Source: Streptomyces sp. TRM68416 (lineage in GTDB: Bacteria > Actinomycetota > Actinomycetes > Streptomycetales > Streptomycetaceae). Taken from it: DNA of 64,000 nt. The notes under the pieces are model-generated. The model saw only the letters and a program-made list of their open reading frames with translations, was not told the origin of the DNA and made no database searches. Both the position numbers and the translations under genes were made by a program. Positions 1 to 9,075 of the stretch are shown piece by piece. The DNA is taken from positions 62,001 through 126,000 of the forward strand of contig NZ_JACVWU010000012.1 in NCBI RefSeq assembly GCF_014596915.1, written 5' to 3'. Each line of letters begins with the position of its first letter. Positions within the stretch are counted from its first letter, which is position 1.

Positions 1-320
1 GGCCGCTTCGCCCGGTACTCGAAGGCGACGCCCCGGACGATCAGACAGACCAGGATGAGCAGCAGGGGCAGGTAGAAGCCGGAGAAGAGCGTGGCGTACC
101 ACTCGGGGAAGGCGGCGAAGGTCGCGCCGCCCGCCGTCAGCAGCCACACCTCGTTGCCGTCCCAGACCGGGCCGATGGTGTTGATCAGCACCCGCTTCTC
201 GGGCCGGTTGCGGGCCAGCAGCCGGGTGAGGATGCCGACCCCGAAGTCGAAGCCCTCCAGGAAGAAGTAGCCGATCCACAGGACGGCGATCAGGACGAAC
301 CAGACGTCGTGCAGTTCCAT
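1..320 (-). CDS. cydB: Cytochrome bd oxidase subunit II, partial (N-terminal part)
   Basis: The ATG at 320 opens a frame that runs off the left edge of the window. It begins MELHDVWFVLIAVLWIGYFF and continues with the GFDFGVG and GPVWDGNEVWL motifs typical of CydB, with hydrophobic helices. CydB pairs with CydA in the membrane as the quinol-oxidising terminal oxidase that works at low oxygen. It lies 20 bp downstream of cydA on the same strand, so the two are co-transcribed. Only about 106 residues are visible of a family length near 335. Identification is firm; the C-terminus cannot be judged. Confidence 0.95.
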   Translation of the reverse strand, partial: MELHDVWFVLIAVLWIGYFFLEGFDFGVGILTRLLARNRPEKRVLINTIGPVWDGNEVWLLTAGGATFAAFPEWYATLFSGFYLPLLLILVCLIVRGVAFEYRAKR

Positions 321-340
321 GACTGTGCAGCTCCCTCGGC

Positions 341-1849
341 CTAGTACGAGAAGGCCATCGGCTTGTCGGCGTCACGGGAGTCGCCGCCGATCTTCGTGGG
401 CGGGTTGAGGTCGGCCTCGGTGAGCTCGGGCGGGCCGGCCTTGACGTACTTGGCGAGCAGCTTGACCTCGATCACCGCGAGGACGGCGTAGAGCGCCGTG
501 AAGATGATCATCGAGGCGAGCACCTCGCCCTGCGAGACACCGGGCGAGACGGCGTCACGGGTCTGGAGCACGCCGTAGACGACCCACGGCTGGCGGCCCA
601 TCTCGGTGAAGATCCAGCCCCAGGAGTTGGCGATCAGCGGGAAGCCCAGGGTCCAGATCGCGATGAGCCAGTACCACCTGGTGAGCTTCGGGCCGAGTGC
701 CTTCTTCCGGAACAGGACCAGGTTCGGCACCTCGTCCTCACCGACCCGCAGGGCCTGCGGGAGCATGAACTTCTTGCGGGTCAGCCAGAGTCCGACCACG
801 CCGACGGCGAGGGAGGCCATGCCGAAGCCGATCATCCAGCGGAAGCCCCAGTAGGCGACGGGGATGTTGGGCCGGTAGTCGCCGGGTCCGAACTGCTCCT
901 CCGATGCCTTCTGGACGTCGTTGATGCCGGGCACGTACGAACTGAAGTCGTCCTTGGCCAGGAAGGACAGCAGTCCCGGAATCTCTATGGCGACCTTGTT
1001 GTGGCCCTTGTCGACATCGCCGTAGGCGAAGATCGAGAAGGGGGCGGGGGATTCGCCGTCCCACAGCGCCTCGGCCGCGGCCATCTTCATCGGCTGCTGC
1101 TCGTACATGATCTTGCCGAGGACGTCACCGCTGACCGCGGTGAACATGCCGCCGATGACGAGGGTGACCAGACCGAGCCGCAGCGAGGTCTTCATCTCGC
1201 GGATGTGCTTCTTGCGCAGCAGGTGGAAGGCCGAGATGCCGACCATGAACGCGCCACCGGTGAGGAAGGCGGCGGACAGGGTGTGGAAGGCCTGGGCCAG
1301 TGCGGTGTTCTGCGTCAGAACCAGCCAGAAGTCGGTGAGCTCGGCCCGCCCCTTCGCCTCGTTGATCCTGTAGCCGACCGGGTGCTGCATCCACGAGTTG
1401 GCCGCGAGGATGAAGTACGCCGACAGGATCGTGCCGATCGACACCATCCAGATACAGGCCAGGTGGATCTTCTTCGGCAGCTTGTCCCAGCCGAAGATCC
1501 ACAGGCCGATGAAGGTGGATTCGAAGAAGAAGGCGATCAGCGCCTCGAAGGCCAGAGGCGCTCCGAAGATGTCACCGACGAACCGCGAGTAGTCGGACCA
1601 GTTCATGCCGAACTGGAACTCCTGCACGATGCCGGTGACCACGCCCATCGCGATATTGATCAGAAAGAGCTTGCCCCAGAACTTGGTCGCTCTGAGGTAC
1701 TTCTCCTTCTCCGTGCGCACCCAGGCCGTCTGCAAGCCGGCCGTCAGCGCGGCGAGCGAGATCGTCAGGGGGACGAAGAGGAAGTGGTAGACGGTGGTGA
1801 TGCCGAACTGCCATCGCGCCAGTGTCTCCGGCGCCAAAGCCAGGTCCAC
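341..1849 (-). CDS. cydA: Cytochrome bd ubiquinol/menaquinol oxidase subunit I
   Basis: This 502-residue polytopic protein has the CydA signatures: an N-terminal histidine in TTVYHFLFVPLT (H22, matching the axial haem ligand near the N-terminus of the family), a second histidine in AFHTLSAAF, and the GRQPW motif near residue 405. The region between the quinol-site helices is short, as in actinobacterial short-Q-loop enzymes. It oxidises quinol and reduces oxygen to water without pumping protons, and suits microaerobic growth. It is first in a cydAB operon. A Rex operator lies about 85 bp upstream of the start, so the operon is probably repressed when NAD+/NADH is high. Confidence 0.97.
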   Translation of the reverse strand: MDLALAPETLARWQFGITTVYHFLFVPLTISLAALTAGLQTAWVRTEKEKYLRATKFWGKLFLINIAMGVVTGIVQEFQFGMNWSDYSRFVGDIFGAPLAFEALIAFFFESTFIGLWIFGWDKLPKKIHLACIWMVSIGTILSAYFILAANSWMQHPVGYRINEAKGRAELTDFWLVLTQNTALAQAFHTLSAAFLTGGAFMVGISAFHLLRKKHIREMKTSLRLGLVTLVIGGMFTAVSGDVLGKIMYEQQPMKMAAAEALWDGESPAPFSIFAYGDVDKGHNKVAIEIPGLLSFLAKDDFSSYVPGINDVQKASEEQFGPGDYRPNIPVAYWGFRWMIGFGMASLAVGVVGLWLTRKKFMLPQALRVGEDEVPNLVLFRKKALGPKLTRWYWLIAIWTLGFPLIANSWGWIFTEMGRQPWVVYGVLQTRDAVSPGVSQGEVLASMIIFTALYAVLAVIEVKLLAKYVKAGPPELTEADLNPPTKIGGDSRDADKPMAFSY

Positions 1850-1932
1850 GTCGTCAGTCTCCTTACGTCGCCGTGGTACAGCGGCAGTTTGCCCCTTATG
1901 TCCCGCTCATCAGGGGATCAACCCGGACACGC

Positions 1933-1950
1933 TTGTGAACGCGTTCACAT
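1933..1950. promoter_or_regulatory. Rex operator (ROP) of the cyd operon
   Basis: The sequence TTGTGAACGCGTTCACAT holds the perfect 16-bp palindrome TGTGAACGCGTTCACA (1934-1949). It matches the known Streptomyces Rex operator pattern TGTGAAC-N-rich centre-TTCACA and sits upstream of cydA on the minus strand. Rex is the NADH/NAD+-sensing repressor known to control cydABCD in Streptomyces coelicolor. A further half-site-like TTCACAAG follows directly at 1950-1957. Confidence 0.9.
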
Positions 1951-2060
1951 TCACAAGCAATTATGACGCACTGATTATCGAAGCTCGAAGGGGGGTCTCA
2001 CTTAGGCCGTTCGGGCACTCTTCTTGGCGCAGACTTCAACATCTTGTTGAATTGCCTGCC

Positions 2061-2438
2061 ATGCAGATACTCATCTCATGGCCCGCCGGCCACCTCACCG
2101 CGACCCTCGACGACACCCCGACCAGTCAGGCCCTCGCCAAGGCACTGCCCCTTGTCTCCACCGTCCGCACCTGGGGCGAGGAGGTCTACTTCGACACGAA
2201 CGTCTCGGTTTCACGTGAAACGGACGCGCGGCAGGTCGTCGAGCCGGGCACGGTCGCCTTCTGGACCGACGGCGACGCGCTGGCGCTCCCCTACGGGCCC
2301 ACGCCGATCTCGCGAGACGGGGAAGAGTGCCGCCTCGCGAGCCCGTGCAATGTTCTGGGCCGCCTCGACGGCGACCCACGGCTGCTCGCCACGGCCCGGG
2401 ACGGTGACCCCGTGCGCGTGGAACTCGTAGCCGTTTAA
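2061..2438 (+). CDS. Cyclophilin-like fold protein (TM1367-like), carries an internal parS
   Basis: A 125-residue protein, MQILISWPAGHLTATL... The segment WGEEVYFDT followed by FWTDGDALALPYGPTPIS resembles the small bacterial cyclophilin-like fold family (TM1367 type), whose biochemical role is not established. I start it at ATG 2061 because family similarity begins there; the frame stays open further upstream but that part looks non-coding. Codons 50-54 are the parS site and encode V-S-R-E-T. It converges on the hisC-like gene with a gap of only 16 bp. Family assignment rests on recognised motif pattern, so moderate confidence. Confidence 0.75.
   Translation: MQILISWPAGHLTATLDDTPTSQALAKALPLVSTVRTWGEEVYFDTNVSVSRETDARQVVEPGTVAFWTDGDALALPYGPTPISRDGEECRLASPCNVLGRLDGDPRLLATARDGDPVRVELVAV
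2208..2221. other. parS (ParB-binding site), exact, within a CDS
   Basis: Exact GTTTCACGTGAAAC palindrome, the Streptomyces parS consensus. It lies in frame in the cyclophilin-like gene and encodes V-S-R-E-T. It is the leftmost parS in the window, about 60 kb from dnaA. Confidence 0.93.
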
Positions 2439-2454
2439 AGCCCCTTAGCGGGCC

Positions 2455-3534
2455 TCAGAGCTCCTTGCGGAACGCCTCCGACACCTTCAGGAAGATGTCG
2501 TTCGCCTCGGACTCCCCGATCGTCACCCGCACACCCTCCCCCGGGAACGGCCGGACCACCACGCCGGCCTGCTCGCACGCCGCCGCGAAGGCGACCGTGC
2601 GCTCCCCTAGCCGCAGCCACACGAAGTTGGCCTGGGTCTCGGGCACCGTCCAGCCCTGCGCGCGCAGCGCGTCGACCACGCGATTGCGCTCGCAGACCAG
2701 CGAGCCGACCCGGCCGAGCAGTTCGTCCTCGGCGCGCAACGAGGCGACGGCCGCGTCCTGCGCGAGCTGGCTCACGCCGAAGGGCACCGCCGTCTTGCGC
2801 AGCGCCGCCGCGACCGGCTCGTGCGCGATCGCGAAGCCGACCCGCAGACCGGCCAGCCCGTACGCCTTGGAGAAGGTCCGCAGCACGCAGACGTTCGGCC
2901 GGTCGCGGTAGATCTCCACACCGTCCGGCACCTCGGCATCGCGGATGAACTCGCGGTAGGCCTCGTCCAGCACCACCAGCACATCGCCGGGCACCCGGTC
3001 GAGGAAGCGCTCCAGCTCGGCCCGCCTCACCACCGTGCCCGTCGGGTTGTTGGGGTTGCAGACGAAGATCAGCCGGGTCCGGTCGGTGACGGCGTCGGCC
3101 ATCGCGTCCAGGTCGTGCACATCGCCCGGCGTCAGCGGCACCCGCACCGACGTCGCGCCGCTGATCTGCGTGATGATCGGGTACGCCTCGAAGGACCGCC
3201 AGGCGTAGACGACCTCGTCGCCCGGTCCGGCGGTGGCCTGGAGCAGCTGCTGAGCCACGCCGACGGAGCCGGTGCCGGTGGCCAGGTGGGAGAGCGGCAC
3301 CCCGAAGCGCTCGGACAGCTCGTTCATCAGGCCGGTGCACGCCATGTCCGGGTAGCGGTTGAAGGAGGAGGCCGCCGTGGTCACGCTCTCCATCACGCCC
3401 GGCAGCGGCGGATAGGGGTTCTCGTTGGAGGACAGCTTGTAGGCCACCGGCCCACCGGCCGCGGCGGGCTTGCCCGGCTTGTAGGTGGGGATCCCCTCCA
3501 GCTCGGCGCGCAGCTTGGGGCTCGTCTCGCTCAC
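2455..3534 (-). CDS. Histidinol-phosphate aminotransferase-like PLP enzyme
   Basis: A 359-residue fold-type I PLP aminotransferase of the HisC family. Visible motifs are SSNENPYPPLPGV near the N-terminus (substrate-arm signature of HisC), CNPNNPTGT, the PLP-lysine region TFSKAYGLAGLRVG and a C-terminal FPGEGVRVTIG arginine motif. I start at GTG 3534 because GGAGGA stands five bases upstream on the minus strand; the open frame extends 17 codons further without support. It stands alone, away from any his operon, so it is probably an accessory HisC or an aromatic/phenylalanine aminotransferase rather than the dedicated histidine-pathway enzyme. Substrate is inference. Confidence 0.9.
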   Translation of the reverse strand: MSETSPKLRAELEGIPTYKPGKPAAAGGPVAYKLSSNENPYPPLPGVMESVTTAASSFNRYPDMACTGLMNELSERFGVPLSHLATGTGSVGVAQQLLQATAGPGDEVVYAWRSFEAYPIITQISGATSVRVPLTPGDVHDLDAMADAVTDRTRLIFVCNPNNPTGTVVRRAELERFLDRVPGDVLVVLDEAYREFIRDAEVPDGVEIYRDRPNVCVLRTFSKAYGLAGLRVGFAIAHEPVAAALRKTAVPFGVSQLAQDAAVASLRAEDELLGRVGSLVCERNRVVDALRAQGWTVPETQANFVWLRLGERTVAFAAACEQAGVVVRPFPGEGVRVTIGESEANDIFLKVSEAFRKEL

Positions 3535-3974
3535 CGCAGTCCTCCTCGCGACCACCGGCGGTCCATCGACACCACCGGCTTCCAATGCTTCTCACCTTAT
3601 GAGGATTCGGCCCGCCTGCGTACAGGTGCGGACGGTCCGGGTACGTCACATGAGCAGACCTCATCCGTCACACGGGCATCAGGTGCATCAGCACGCGAAG
3701 CCGTACGAATTGGGGGGCGCGTCACACATATATCTATGCGCCGGTGGCTCGCGCCGTGGCGCGCATCCCTCGTGAAGGTGAGTTGAGACCTCTTCGAAAC
3801 ATCGGGAACTTGGCAGGCGGGCACGCGTCGACAAGTCACGTACTGCCATTGGAGCGCTCAACTCCCTTTCAATCAAAGGATCCTGACGCTTTATGACCTT
3901 GCAGAAACGTGCCTGTCAACAGCTGCATATGCGTCCGCACTACCCCACCGCATGAGCCCTACTATCGGCTCGCC
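3535..3974. other. Divergent intergenic region between the aminotransferase and LacI regulator genes
   Basis: About 440 bp without a convincing gene. The open frames here have no recognisable domain and no good ribosome binding site. It must hold the promoters of both divergent genes. The hexamer TACTAT at 3960-3965 lies ten bases before the LacI ATG at 3975, the spacing expected for a -10 box of a leaderless transcript. No clear -35 box or LacI-type palindrome was found. Confidence 0.4.
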
Positions 3975-5087
3975 ATGACAGCAGCAGGGAAGCACCAGGT
4001 GAGCCGCGCGGAGACCGCCCGCCGGGGCAACAGGCCGGGCCGGGCAGGCATCAGAGACGTTGCCGCCGCCGCCGGAGTCTCCATCACGACCGTCTCCGAC
4101 GCCCTCAACGGCAAGGGCCGGCTCCCCGACGCCACCCGACGCCACGTCCGTGAAGTCGCCGACCGACTGGGCTACCGCCCATCAGCAGCGGCCCGAACCC
4201 TCCGTACCGGCAAATCGGGCCTCATCGGCCTGACCGTGACGACGTACGGGGATGAACCTTTCACCTTCACCGAGTTCGCGTACTTCGCCGAAATGGCCCG
4301 CGCCGCCACCTCGGCCGCGCTCGCCCGCGGCTACGCACTCGTCATTCTGCCCGCCACCTCCCGCCACGACGTCTGGTCGAACGTCGCCCTCGACGGCACC
4401 GTCGTCATCGACCCCTCCGACCAGGACCCGGTCGTCAGCGAACTGGTCCGACAGGGCCTTCCGGTGGTCTCCGACGGCCGCCCGGTCGGATCCCTGCCGG
4501 TCACGGCCTGGGTCGACAACGACCACGAGGCCGCCGTACTCGGCATCCTCGACCACCTCGCCGACGCCGGCGCCCGCCGCATCGGCCTGCTGACCGGGAC
4601 GACGACCGACACGTACACCCATCTGTCGACCACGGCCTATCTGCGCTGGTGCGAACGCGTCGGCCAGGACCCGGTGTACGAGGCCTACCCGGCGCACGAC
4701 CCGTGTGCCGGCGCCGTCGCCGCCGACCGGCTGCTGGCCCGCCCCGACCGCCCCGACGCCGTCTACGGACTGTTCGACCCCAACGGCACCGACCTGCTCG
4801 CCGCCGCCCGCCGCTACGGACTGCGCGTACCGGAGGACCTGCTTCTGGTCTGCTGCAGCGAGTCCACCGTGTACGCCAGCACCGAGCCGCCCATCACCAC
4901 GCTGTCCCTGAAGCCGCGGCGCATCGGCACGGCCGTGGTGCAGCTCCTCATCGACGCCATCGAGGGCGTCGAATCGGACCAACCGGTCGAGCAGGTGATA
5001 CCGACGGAGCTGTTCGTGCGTACCTCGTCCCAGCGACGTCCGCCCCGCACGACGGTCAGCCCGCCGCGGTCGCCCGAGGAGCAGTAG
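3975..5087 (+). CDS. LacI/GalR-family transcriptional regulator
   Basis: A 370-residue one-component regulator. The N-terminal helix-turn-helix is canonical: GIRDVAAAAGVSITTVSDALNGKGRL, then a hinge helix in RLGYRPSAAARTLRTG, followed by a periplasmic-binding-protein-like sensor domain ending LSLKPRRIGTAVVQLLIDAI. The usual TVSRALN is TVSDALN here, as in many actinobacterial members. I chose ATG 3975; a frame open from 3909 adds 22 residues unlike the family. No Shine-Dalgarno precedes the ATG and a -10-like TACTAT sits ten bases upstream, so a leaderless mRNA is possible. No sugar gene is adjacent, so the ligand and targets are unknown. Confidence 0.9.
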   Translation: MTAAGKHQVSRAETARRGNRPGRAGIRDVAAAAGVSITTVSDALNGKGRLPDATRRHVREVADRLGYRPSAAARTLRTGKSGLIGLTVTTYGDEPFTFTEFAYFAEMARAATSAALARGYALVILPATSRHDVWSNVALDGTVVIDPSDQDPVVSELVRQGLPVVSDGRPVGSLPVTAWVDNDHEAAVLGILDHLADAGARRIGLLTGTTTDTYTHLSTTAYLRWCERVGQDPVYEAYPAHDPCAGAVAADRLLARPDRPDAVYGLFDPNGTDLLAAARRYGLRVPEDLLLVCCSESTVYASTEPPITTLSLKPRRIGTAVVQLLIDAIEGVESDQPVEQVIPTELFVRTSSQRRPPRTTVSPPRSPEEQ

Positions 5088-5288
5088 GACGAGGCCGGAC
5101 AGCAGGCGGTAGAAGCCCGGTCCAACCGGGGCGAAAGCCGCGGTGAACTGGAGCCCTGCTCTGATTCACCACCCCTGGGTCATCACATGGCGCGATCGGC
5201 ATTCCTATGATGGGCCCACGACACCGCGGGCCGCTGCGACCAGGCAGTCCGAAGCGGTGCAGCTGCGGCGCGATGGTGGAGGGGTCTG

Positions 5289-6359
5289 ATGACTCAGGGG
5301 GCCGGTCAGGGACCCGAGGTGGAGCGGACGGCGACGTTGCGCGACTTCCGGGTGCCCGCGTACGTCCACGAGACCGGTCCGTACGCCCCCGGCACGCACC
5401 CCGGCGAGGCCGCCCCTCCCGTGGACGAGACCTACCCGGAGGGGTACACCCCGACCCAGCGCGACCTCCCCGTCATCAACCGCGATGACACGGTTCAGGT
5501 GAGCGTCGACCCCGTGGCCGTTCCGCAGGCCACGGGCGGCGCGGGGCCGCTGTACGTCGTCGGGGACGTCCACGGCTATCTCGACGAGCTGGTGGCCGCG
5601 CTCCGCGAGCAGGGCCTCATCGACGCCGCGGGCCAGTGGTGCGCGGGCACCGCCCGGCTGTGGTTCCTCGGCGACTTCACCGACCGCGGCCCCGACGGCG
5701 TCGGCGTGATCGAACTCGTGATGCGGCTGTCCGCCGAGGCCGCCGCGGCCGGCGGCTACTGCAAGGCCCTCATGGGCAATCACGAGCTGCTGCTCATCGG
5801 CGCCAAGCGGTTCGGCGACACCCCCGTCAACTCCGGCGCGGGCACCGCCACCTTCCAGGCCGCCTGGCTGCTCAACGGCGGCCAGAAGTCCGACATGGAC
5901 CGCCTCCAGGACCACCACCTGCAGTGGATGGCCCGTCTCGACGCCATGGAGGAGGTCGACGGGCATCTGCTCGTCCACTCCGACACCACCGCCTATCTCG
6001 ACTACGGCCGCTCCATCGAAGAAGTCAACGACACCGTCCGCGAGACGCTCACCCGCAACGACGCGGACGAGGTGTGGGACCTGTTCCGCAAGTTCACCAA
6101 GCGCTTCTCCTTCCGCGACGAGGGCGGCGCCGACCATGTGCGCTCCCTGCTCGATACGTACGGCGGCACCCGCATCGTTCACGGGCACAGCCCGATCCCC
6201 TATCTGCTGGGCGAGGTCGGCTCCGAGGACGGCGAGGACGACGGCGGGCCTGTCGTCGAGGGACCGCACGTCTACGCCGACGGACTCGCCATCGCGATGG
6301 ACGGCGGAGTGACCATGGCCGGAAAACTGCTGGTCCGGCAACTTCCCCTGGATATCTGA
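5289..6359 (+). CDS. Calcineurin-like metallophosphoesterase
   Basis: A 356-residue protein with all the two-metal phosphoesterase motifs in order: GDVHGYLDEL (about residue 97), LGDFTDRGPDG, MGNHELLLIG, LLVHSD and IVHGHSP. This is the pattern of bacterial PPP-type serine/threonine phosphatases and related diadenosine polyphosphate hydrolases. The first 80 residues are a Pro/Glu-rich extension without a domain. A ribosome binding site GGAGGGG stands just before ATG 5289. No signal peptide is seen, so it is cytoplasmic. Substrate (phosphoprotein or dinucleotide) cannot be told from the sequence. Confidence 0.88.
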   Translation: MTQGAGQGPEVERTATLRDFRVPAYVHETGPYAPGTHPGEAAPPVDETYPEGYTPTQRDLPVINRDDTVQVSVDPVAVPQATGGAGPLYVVGDVHGYLDELVAALREQGLIDAAGQWCAGTARLWFLGDFTDRGPDGVGVIELVMRLSAEAAAAGGYCKALMGNHELLLIGAKRFGDTPVNSGAGTATFQAAWLLNGGQKSDMDRLQDHHLQWMARLDAMEEVDGHLLVHSDTTAYLDYGRSIEEVNDTVRETLTRNDADEVWDLFRKFTKRFSFRDEGGADHVRSLLDTYGGTRIVHGHSPIPYLLGEVGSEDGEDDGGPVVEGPHVYADGLAIAMDGGVTMAGKLLVRQLPLDI

Positions 6360-6558
6360 ACGTTCACCGGGCAGGCGTCCCCCTGTGGTGGAGTGAAGCA
6401 GGACGGCGCAGGCCAGGGGCCAATTTCTGGAAACCCCCTGTCACCGTGTGCCGTCACCGCTCTACCATCGGCTTATCCGTAGCAGGCTCCCCTCCGTTTC
6501 TGCCCGACGGCTCGTCAGCGTGCGAGCCCCAAGCCCTACGGAGCATCGGGGGATGCAC

Positions 6559-7425
6559 ATGAACAGCGTTCCGCAGCACCTGCACAGTGAGGACCGCCAG
6601 GAATACGAGCGGATCCTCGACGAGGCGCTGCGCTCCGCACCACACCGACCGGAACTGGCCGCTGTAGGTGAGCGGCTCAATGCCGAACAGCTGCGCACCA
6701 TGGCGCTCAACGCCACCACACTCATCACGGCGGCCGCGGCGACCGAGTACCAGCACTACGTGAAGGTCCGCGAGGAACTGCGCCACCCGGCGCCGTCCAC
6801 CCCGTCGTCCGTGCGCGAACCCGGCTCCCCGGAGTCGGGCGCGGGCACGATGGGGCTCGCCGCCACCGTGGGAGAGGCCACCGCCGAGACCGCCGGCGCG
6901 GGCATCGTCGCCGTCACGGCCGTCCTCACCCCCCTCCTCGCCGGAATCGCCGCGGCGATCTTCCTGCTCGTGGGTTACATCCTGAAAATGCTGGAACCCG
7001 AGCCGGCGTTCGCCCAGACCATGCTCACCACCGGATGGGTCTTCGGTGCCGTGACGGCGGCCGCGATCCTCGTCGCCGCCGTCGGACTCCTGCTCACCGC
7101 CCTGCGCAACCGGCCGGCACTCGACACCGGCCCCTACGGCGAGCTGGGCGGCGAGGTGGCCCGGGCCAGGGATGCCTGGCGCGAAGCCCTGCTGGAGCGC
7201 GGCATCCTGCCGTTCCTGCGGGACGCACTGGCCGACCCCGGCACCGCGACCGCCCTGCGCGGTACGGCACCCACGGCGCCGACCAGCCGTATCCCGCACC
7301 TCGGGTACGACCGTCCCGGGTTCAGCAGCCCCGACGACGGCTCCGCGGCGGGCCCGCGCCCGAGCTTCAGCAGCCCGGACTACACCAGCCCGGACTTCGG
7401 AGGCCCGGAACACCAGCCGGAGTGA
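6559..7425 (+). CDS. Two-helix membrane protein of unknown function
   Basis: About 288 residues, not recognised as a named family. It has a cytosolic-looking N-terminal helical part (residues 1-85), two hydrophobic segments, VAVTAVLTPLLAGIAAAIFL and GWVFGAVTAAAILVAAVGLL (about 110-195), and a low-complexity C-terminus with SSPD, TSPD and GSPDF-like repeats. The start could be ATG 6553 or ATG 6559; the GGGGG run at 6548-6552 is spaced better for 6559. A hairpin terminator follows the stop. The gene is between a phosphatase and a convergent TerD-vWA gene; no function can be inferred. Confidence 0.7.
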   Translation: MNSVPQHLHSEDRQEYERILDEALRSAPHRPELAAVGERLNAEQLRTMALNATTLITAAAATEYQHYVKVREELRHPAPSTPSSVREPGSPESGAGTMGLAATVGEATAETAGAGIVAVTAVLTPLLAGIAAAIFLLVGYILKMLEPEPAFAQTMLTTGWVFGAVTAAAILVAAVGLLLTALRNRPALDTGPYGELGGEVARARDAWREALLERGILPFLRDALADPGTATALRGTAPTAPTSRIPHLGYDRPGFSSPDDGSAAGPRPSFSSPDYTSPDFGGPEHQPE

Positions 7426-7428
7426 CCC

Positions 7429-7464
7429 TCGGCTTGCGCCCCCGCGCCGGGGAGCGCAAGCCGA
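7429..7464. terminator. Bidirectional hairpin terminator
   Basis: TCGGCTTGCGC (7429-7439) pairs perfectly with GCGCAAGCCGA (7454-7464). It lies between two convergent genes and can serve both. As is usual in Streptomyces there is no strong T-tract. Confidence 0.75.
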
Positions 7465-7476
7465 ACTTCCGGACGG

Positions 7477-8952
7477 TCAGAGAATGCCGGCACGGCCCGC
7501 GGCGACGGTCCAGCTGGGGAACTCCGACAGGAGCCGGTCGTACAGCTCCGGGTCGGGAACGGTGCTGATGTCGTCCACCGCGAAGAACCCGACGTTGTCG
7601 ACGCGGCGGCCGGGCAGGGTGTCGAACCGCTCCAGCACGCCGTAGTTGGACTTGCCCAGCCCCACGAACTGCCAGAAGATCGGCTCCTCCACCGCCTCCC
7701 TGAGCTCCTTCTCGATCTGGGCGTTGCGGTAGACGCCGCCGTCGGAGAAGAACAGGACCAGGGTCGGCACCTGTACCGGGTTCGCCCGGACGTAGTTCCT
7801 TACTTCGGCAATCACCTTCTGTTCCTCGTTCTGAATGCCTACGGCCCGCATGTCGACCTGGCTGTCCTCCAGCCCCCTCTTCCTCTTCTTCGCGCCGAAG
7901 AGGCTCATCTCGCCGCACCGGACGTGCAGCCGCAGCCACTCGGGCAGCTCCCCGAGGCGGAGGTCGGGCAGCCGGGCCGGGTTCGAGGCGAACGTCCAGG
8001 CCTGCATCTCGCCGTCGTCGTCCAACTGCGCTGCCACGGCGGCCATCCGCTCCACCACATCGGCGACGACACCACCGGAGTAGAGGAAGGACATGGACCC
8101 CGAGGCGTCCAGGACCAGGATGACGCGAGCGGTGACACCGGCCGCCCCGTGCTTGGTCAGGCTGACCGCCACCTGCTGCTTGCGCAGGTCCAGCCGCTTG
8201 CGCATGTCCACCGGGAGGCGCTCCTCACCCTTGGTGAGGCGGGGGGAGGGCGGCGGTGGGGTGGGGGCGGACGGTGTCACGGGGGTGGCGGGCGTGGGTG
8301 GTACGGATGGTGTCGGCGGGGTGGGCGGCGCCGTGGCTACGGGCGGTGCGGGCGGTACGGGGGCCTGCACCGGCGGTACGGCGGCCGGTGCCGTCGGTAC
8401 AGCGGCCGATGCCGTCCGGTCGTCCTCCTCGTCGACCGAGATGCCGAAGTCGGTGGCCAGGCCCGCGAGTCCGGAGGCGTATCCCTGTCCGACCGCCCGG
8501 AACTTCCACCTCCCCTGTCGCAGATACAGTTCGCCACCGATGAAGGCGGTCTCCGTCCCGGCCTCCATCACGAACCGCGCGAGCTCGGCCCGGGTCCGCT
8601 CGTCGACCAGCTTCAACATCAGTCCGGGTACCTGCCCGAACGTGCCTCCGTCGGCCGACGCGCACAGCACGATCCGCTCGACAGCCGGCTCCAGCGAACC
8701 GAACTCCACCGCGACGGTGTCGGTCGTGGTGCCCGCGGCACGCTGTTTGCCCAGGTGGGTGACGGCCTGCGACGCGTGGTGCGGCTGGTTGTAGAAGACG
8801 AAGTCACCGTCGTCACGCACACGGCCGGCCGCCGTGAGCAGCAGCGCCGAGGCATCCACGTCCGGCACCCCCGGCCCGTCGGACCAGGAGAGCTCCACAC
8901 GAACCACCGGGGAGTCGACAGGAAGATTGGCGCCCTTGCTCAGTGCTGTCAT
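7477..8952 (-). CDS. TerD-domain protein fused to a vWA domain (TerF-like)
   Basis: A 491-residue fusion. Residues 1 to about 185 are a TerD/CABP-type domain (start MTALSKGANLPV, motif DDGDFVFYNQ, later ELYLRQGRWKFRAVGQGY). A Pro/Thr/Ala-rich linker of about 75 residues follows, then a vWA domain with a complete MIDAS start, LVLDASGSMS. TerD domains bind calcium in tellurite/chemical-stress resistance systems, and vWA domains make metal-dependent protein contacts; TerF has this architecture. The rest of a ter cluster is not next to it. ATG 8952 was chosen because TerD similarity starts there. Biochemical role is not known. Confidence 0.85.
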   Translation of the reverse strand: MTALSKGANLPVDSPVVRVELSWSDGPGVPDVDASALLLTAAGRVRDDGDFVFYNQPHHASQAVTHLGKQRAAGTTTDTVAVEFGSLEPAVERIVLCASADGGTFGQVPGLMLKLVDERTRAELARFVMEAGTETAFIGGELYLRQGRWKFRAVGQGYASGLAGLATDFGISVDEEDDRTASAAVPTAPAAVPPVQAPVPPAPPVATAPPTPPTPSVPPTPATPVTPSAPTPPPPSPRLTKGEERLPVDMRKRLDLRKQQVAVSLTKHGAAGVTARVILVLDASGSMSFLYSGGVVADVVERMAAVAAQLDDDGEMQAWTFASNPARLPDLRLGELPEWLRLHVRCGEMSLFGAKKRKRGLEDSQVDMRAVGIQNEEQKVIAEVRNYVRANPVQVPTLVLFFSDGGVYRNAQIEKELREAVEEPIFWQFVGLGKSNYGVLERFDTLPGRRVDNVGFFAVDDISTVPDPELYDRLLSEFPSWTVAAGRAGIL

Positions 8953-9075
8953 GGGATCAGTGTGCCGAGCGAGCTGGTGCCCCCGAAAGGCCGAGCCGCC
9001 ATGCGGGCGCACACGATCTTGACCCCGTCTCCGTCCGGTGTGGAGGATCGATCGTGGTGAGGGGGGTGATCCGCG

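Noticed and set aside
1934..1949. A LacI-type operator (TGTGAACGCGTTCACA) linked to the LacI gene at 3975
   Set aside because: The LacI gene is 2 kb away and the site fits the Rex operator upstream of cydA, an established Rex target.
3597..3876. Small minus-strand open frames in the aminotransferase-LacI gap
   Set aside because: No ribosome binding site, no family resemblance, and composition typical of chance frames in GC-rich DNA.
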